Shown: positions 57,403-64,000 of the stretch, one piece after another
How positions within the stretch are numbered: the first letter of the stretch is position 1
How the letters are laid out: each line of letters starts with the position of its first letter
NCBI RefSeq assembly: GCF_035046485.1
Contig: NC_085137.1
Span: 15,095,346-15,159,345 of the forward strand
DNA from: Aedes albopictus
Lineage: Eukaryota; Arthropoda; Insecta; Diptera; Culicidae
DNA: 64,000 bases
Reading direction: 5' to 3'
Position numbers and translations under genes: made by a program
The notes under the pieces: generated by a model
Database searches by the model: none
The model's input: the letters and a program-made list of their open reading frames with translations, nothing else
What the model was told of the DNA's origin: nothing

Positions 57403-58137
57403 ATGTAGCGATTAGAGCAGTTTGGAGTAGATATTAATACCTACTTGATAGAGATTGATTATATTGATAGAGAAACTCATGTAATGTAATCAAGGTAATA
57501 TTTTTTTCAAATAAATCTACAAATTTTTGCATTGAGTAATTAATAAAATATATAAAGGAACGGACTCACCAGATTTTCCAATTCTCAGGTCCATTCTATT
57601 GCATACCATGTTGAAAATGTCGTGTTTTTTCCTCTTCTGGATCATATGAGATGAACGACTACCAAATAATATGTTTCTATAAAATGCACACACTTGTGTA
57701 ATCTTGATCACAGCTGACACTTTTCAAATTTTGTTTGGACGCCAACGACAAAATGACGTATGATTTCCCAGTAGTAGAAACCGGTCGCGACAGGCTTATC
57801 ACAAAAGAAAAAGATGGCACCGACAGGAAGTTCCTCCAGATCTCCAGTTTGGTACTATACCATAATTGTTCACAAATTATACCTCAGACATCTTCGAAAT
57901 CTTCACTTTATATGTTCACAATCGCGCACTGGTCTTTAATCATAAGTAACAAAACAGAAAAATACAAAAAAAAAATAACTTATGTCCAGTTCATATTTAT
58001 TTATGTGAAAACAATGCCAATTCATACGAATTTGAAAAAACAAATTCATTTTCATTTGAGACATGATGTTAAGGAAAAGTTGAAGAAATAAAGCAAAAAA
58101 AAAAAAGAATATCCACTACACCTCTGGGACACATAGA

Positions 58138-58976
58138 TTAATACTTCGTGTGACCACCTTTGGCTTCAATAACGGCTCGGCATCGGCACAACAAGCTAAG
58201 TTGTAGTTTCTGGGGTGATTTTGTCCCATTCAGTTAAGATTACCTGCCGCAACTTCTGGATGCTTGTTGGATTTTGCTCCTGAATCTTAATTTTCAAAAT
58301 TGACCGGAGATGCTCGATCGGATTAAGATCGGGAGACTGTGCTGGTCACTCCATAACCTTGATACGCTTTTCCTTCAACCACTGCGAAACCAGCTTCGAG
58401 GTGTGCTTCGGATCTCCGTATCTGCACCCCAACCTTAGCTTTTGTGCAGATGCTGGTAATTTTCTCTTCAAAATGTCCAAATAACCCTCCTTGGTCATGA
58501 TTCCATCAATGAACTCAAGCTTTCCAATGTCGGATGTAGTCATAGATCCCCACACCATGACTCTCTGCAGAAGAAAATGAAAGTCATAATCAGTTGGATG
58601 AAAAATAAATGATGGAAAAGTAACTCCCCACCGCCATAAACACTCCTTTTTCAAATTTTCACTGGTTCGGTGATACCGTCACCTTATTCCAGTCATCACT
58701 GGCTCACGAAATGTTGTCCTGGGCCCACTTCATTTTTTTACGGCTTCTTAAGTGCTACTCTGCCCTTGAGACTTTCTCATGAAGACGATTTCGCACGAAC
58801 TCTGATGTCAAACGTATGGAAAACTCGCTTTCTCTGTTTTGCAATTTTCGGAGCTGAAACCCCCGGTCCAACTCCGCCTTCTTCACGATAGCTCTGTCGG
58901 GTGTGGGGAAACTTCGGGTTTCAACCACGACGACAACATGTTCAACAATCAAGTTTCGGATGGTGATCCGAAACAC
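58138..58976 (-). pseudogene. Inactive Tc1-like transposase
   Basis: The minus strand gives, in order, a worn N-terminal part (ESEFSIRLTSEFVRNRLHEK), DDWNKVTVSPNQ, VMVWGSMTTSDIGKLEFIDG, YGDPKHTSKLVSQWLKE, AQSPDLNPIEHLRSILK and AVIEAKGGHTKY before a stop. These are the landmarks of Tc1-type DD34E transposases. The first catalytic site, normally FSDES, reads VSPNQ, so that aspartate is lost. A tryptophan codon before PAQSPD is TGA, and several frameshifts separate the pieces. The second aspartate (GDPKH) and the final glutamate (PIEH) remain. Terminal repeats were not identified. Confidence 0.85.
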
Positions 58977-59088
58977 GAAAACTGCAAGAGCACTAAATGA
59001 CAGCTATACACAATGTTTACATTCGAGAATGTTGCATAATACACGCTAAACCTCTACAAAACACACTTATATCGAAGAATCCGTATGG

Positions 59089-59181
59089 GGGGCTGTCCAT
59101 AAACCACGGTGTCGGGGGGGGGGAGGGGGGGGGGTTTGAGAAGTCCCAAAAAAAATGACCACGTGGTTTATGGACAGCCCC
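59089..59181. mobile_element. Short GGGGCTGTCCATAAACC MITE with G-tract
   Basis: GGGGCTGTCCATAAACCACG at the left is mirrored at the right by CGTGGTTTATGGACAGCCCC. The centre is a run of Gs broken once by A (59115-59133). Target duplication unclear. Confidence 0.85.
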
Positions 59182-59324
59182 TAGGGGTGGATAAACTTTT
59201 TTTGCGTATTTTTTTTACCTTTTTTCATAATTCTTCGCATTAAATTTCAAGAAAAGATATGAACGCCGTATTTCAAATTGGCATAAATTGATAACTGATG
59301 GATAACACAAATAAATTGCCAATG

Positions 59325-59508
59325 AGTGGGGGTGGGGTTGGGGGGGTGGTGGATAAACTGTTATTTTGCATACTGTAAAGGTTGTGGCGATTCTTAAAGC
59401 TCGAAAAGAACCCGGTATATCACTATCCTAAAGCCCTATTGGTCTGCCCAGCTGATTTAAGGGAATTTCGGCCCCCCGATTAGACCATACACCCCCCCCC
59501 CCCCCCCC
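59325..59508. repeat. G-tracts and a 17-C homopolymer
   Basis: GGGGGTGGGG-type tracts at about 59327-59353, then seventeen consecutive Cs at 59492-59508. Such runs are prone to polymerase and base-calling error, so exact length is uncertain. Confidence 0.8.
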
Positions 59509-59519
59509 AGACTAAAGCA

Positions 59520-61185
59520 CAATACATTTTTCTCAGCGATACCATATAAAATGCATTTTAATAGTGTGTATCTCATAAATGACCTGTCCAAGCGTCTGTA
59601 GTAGACGTAATTGTTTAAATTTGGAATGTATTTTCTATAATGACCATTTCGAGTAATCAGTTTTAAAGTTTGTATGCAGAAAGTTCATCTCTAGGAAAGT
59701 ACTGCATCATTCTACTGCCATCTGAAAAAAAAAACACATTATACCTTCTTACTTTCAAGACATTTGTACGATCAACTCAAGATATAACACTCCCACTGGG
59801 TTTCACCTACGACATCCACTATCCAATCATAGAAATACGTGGGCGCTGCATAAAGACCGATGGGGAAGTTCCACTCGGTAACATATTACAGTGCAGTGCT
59901 CTCCCCTTTTCAAAAAAGTCACCAGTGCGTAACTCTTCCCACAATTACCAGTCGAGTGTGTAAGACACACTATTTAACAAGCGCGCGATTCTAGCAAATC
60001 ACAAAAAAAATATACATCAAGCCGAGCTAGCAGGGGAGTGCCTCCATTTGATGTTGAGTTTGTTGGTTGGTCGGTAGCGAAGAAAATGACGATGATTATG
60101 ATGACGGGGGTGTTTCCTCCAGCACAAACCAAGCGAGCACCATTTTCGGCACCGTAAAGATCCGCTACACCCGACGATGGTCATACAGAATGGAGTTCGT
60201 TTGGCGGCATCAGAGAGACGCGGCATGATGTAATGGAAATTGCAACTTCCCATAGCAAGCACCCCAACTGGGTAGCACTTTATGAAGACGTGCCCACGTT
60301 GCCGTCCATCCGTCGGTATCGTTCAACTCGAGAGAAATGACCGGAAAATGTATGCGTACATAGACGTCCCGGCTGAAACACAACAAGAACAAGTGTCCGT
60401 CCAGAAGCCCCCAAGAAGCGCAACAGGAGAAACAATGGACCGAAAATCCACAAACCGTAAAACCGATCCCACGGTCTTATTTTCTAGGTCTGTGACTCCT
60501 AGCTGGCTGACTGCTAGGGCTGCGCCGAAGTCGAAGACGATGACCGACCGACCACTCTTGATGACCGGCGATCAAGTACTCCAACCAGCTAGAGCGCAGC
60601 AAAGCAAAGGGACGAGATTGTTGGCACAAGAAGATTGAGCGTGTGAATTTTGCTGCCATTTACCCAATGAAAGCGACCCATTGTTTCGGACCGTGAAATA
60701 TATTGGTCTGCTTGCGGGTGATTACTGTTGTTGCTGTTGATGATGCTAAATGATGGTCTGCCTACTTGCGTGTTGTGCAGCAGCAGCAGTGTCTTCGCGC
60801 GGCATTCGCTACTCTCTTCACTCGTTATGACGTCGTAAATGGTGGTTTGTAGCAATCATCAGCAGCGACAGCCAGTCAGTGAGGGGACACACTTGGTTGC
60901 ACATGTGGCACCTACGCAGTTCTTTGTGTCGGTTTTAGAGGCCGCCGCAGATTGATGATCTTGGTAATGATCTATGAAACGCATGGGGAATCTTTGGTTT
61001 TACTACGAACTATATTTTAGGTATGAAAAAATATGCTCCGATGGGGGAAGGGGTGTCAGAAATAGGCCAAACAATGCTACCTCATTTGTGGATGCACCCC
61101 ATTTTTTTATTTTTATAAATGATAGCATACGAGTATGAAATAGAGAGGTTAATTCATTGCGACTGTTCATTTGCATTTATAGTAT
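59520..61185. other. Unique DNA, no gene recognised
   Basis: 59520-60000 is A/T-rich; 60000-60950 is more complex. A 118-codon plus-strand frame at 60282-60638 has no domain, composition bias toward T/K/R/Q and no neighbours to support it. Confidence 0.4.
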
Positions 61186-63100
<1,915 letters not shown>

Positions 63101-64000
63101 CCCGGAGTGCCAACCAGCACATCAGGATCGATGCCAGTAAGATCCTGATTATGGCATACTGGTAATCGCTAACGACAACGGACTACGGAATATGGATTGG
63201 ATGGCGACGATGGGCTGACATTCGTGCTATTCTGCTCTCTGAGTAAGGTAGAGTGACACCAACTTGAAACGGCGAGTAGGCTAATGGTACGTTTGCCTCC
63301 GTCCGGGTAAAATCTTGGCAGGCCTCCAGATACGTTCATCATCTGTCCATCACGTTGATGGGTACTGGGCTCGGATGTAACATTCCCGACTTACGCTGAT
63401 CTGGCTCTGGACACGGACCCCATGAAGGAACGTGTTCAATGTGTTATGTCCATGTTCTGCCGAATACCGTACTGCAGCACGACCACCCGTTGCGTTGATA
63501 GCTGCTTTAAATGTACTTCCCTTGTGCTAGCCCTTGTCCGACAACACGGTCTCGAGATTCGGCGCGTATATTGAGGCAACTTCCAGTCATACCGAGGCGT
63601 CCGTCGGTACCGTACATTGTTGATTATGGAATGTTTTGGGCGTAGTTTGACTATCACCAGGTAGTGGTCAAAGTCGAACCATGTGCACTGCGCAGCGATA
63701 GATCCTGACGTCGATATTGTCGAAGGAGTGCCGTCCATGAATCAGAACTCTGTCGATTTGCGATTTCGTCTGATGATGTGACCTCCAGGTACCTCCAGGA
63801 TGAACATAGTTGTTGTTGGCCATATTCTTAGAGGTGTCAAAACCGCTGAGGCCGTTAGCTGGTGGATGGTAAACTTTCCAATCGTCGCTCTGGTGAATCC
63901 GTGGTCCTTCAGTAGATCAGAGCGTATGTGACAATGGATTCTTTTGTTAACGTCACATTCGTAACGGCAAAAGGATACAAATAATACGGCGATGAATGGT
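63101..64000 (-). pseudogene. Non-LTR retrotransposon endonuclease fossil, cut by the window edge
   Basis: On the minus strand NGLSGFDTSKNMANNNYVHP, TWRSHHQTKSQIDRVLIHGR, NIDVRIYRCA and, after a frameshift near 63690, FDFDHYLVIVKLRPKH. The order QID-VLI..V---R..-DHYLV is that of the C-terminal half of AP-type endonucleases of non-LTR elements, with the catalytic-type D-H pair kept. Residues beyond 64000 are unseen. Leftward sequence to 63101 probably continues the element but no reverse transcriptase motif was found. Confidence 0.65.

Noticed and set aside
58090..59215. Terminal repeats of the Tc1 relic at AATATCCACTACACC and GGGGTGGATAAAC
   Set aside because: The two words point outward and inward the wrong way round for ends of one element, so they more likely belong to other insertions.
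60282..60638. 118-residue frame as a host gene
   Set aside because: No recognisable domain, low-complexity T/K/R/Q composition, an antisense frame over the same stretch, and no neighbouring exon.

Overview
The window reads as repeat-rich intergenic or intronic DNA from a mosquito, most likely an Aedes species. The clearest signs are two tRNA-derived SINEs of the Feilai type (about 4716-5000 and 49640-49910), many small inverted-repeat elements, non-LTR retrotransposon debris, introns of 56-66 bp and A/T-rich unique spacers. I see no convincing host protein-coding gene in 64 kb. Every coding segment I can identify belongs to a mobile element. The species call is an inference.

The centrepiece is 1991-9975, a nearly 8-kb Transib-like (RAG1-related) DNA transposon. 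Its ends read CACAGTG, the same seven bases as the heptamer of V(D)J recombination signals. Its terminal inverted repeats are unusually long (about 1.3-1.4 kb) and carry a 22-bp minisatellite on their inner side. A four-exon transposase gene can be followed from 3625 to 8134 with splice phases that fit, and both catalytic aspartates, the catalytic glutamate and a CPVC zinc motif are visible. The gene is interrupted by a 225-bp TA-flanked MITE and by a 1.26-kb ORF1-only retroelement with a perfect 14-bp target duplication. Intron 2 holds a SINE. Subtracting the two exon insertions leaves an open frame of 713 codons.

Layout: 1-1800 is a 12-bp-unit degenerate satellite. 1991-9975 is Transib. 9976-15500 holds retroelement and SINE pieces, an 11-bp tandem array (11646-12000), and a dispersed element with ~150-bp subrepeats. 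15768-16321 holds nested MITEs. 16440-26330 is a long degenerate satellite interrupted by several elements and by a 3.9-kb foldback element (21415-25313). 26330-38430 is unique DNA with MITEs, a three-level nest (31590-33690) and a PHD-finger ORF1 retroelement (37413-38135). 38780-43960 is a third foldback-like structure built of ~160-bp units and riddled with insertions. 44000-58976 holds a second ORF1 relic, reverse transcriptase fossils, hAT, TA-type and other short elements, and a dead Tc1 transposase. 59000-64000 is unique DNA, then 1.9 kb of nearly pure ACAG repeat, then an endonuclease fossil.

Themes that recur: foldback elements whose arms contain tandem subrepeats (three cases), retroelements carrying only ORF1 (two clear cases and one damaged), a MITE family starting GGG(G)CTGTCCATAAACC or close variants (about six members), and two large TA-flanked elements starting CCGTC with internal iterations of their own ends. 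Family names were given from memory and by eye; no database was searched.
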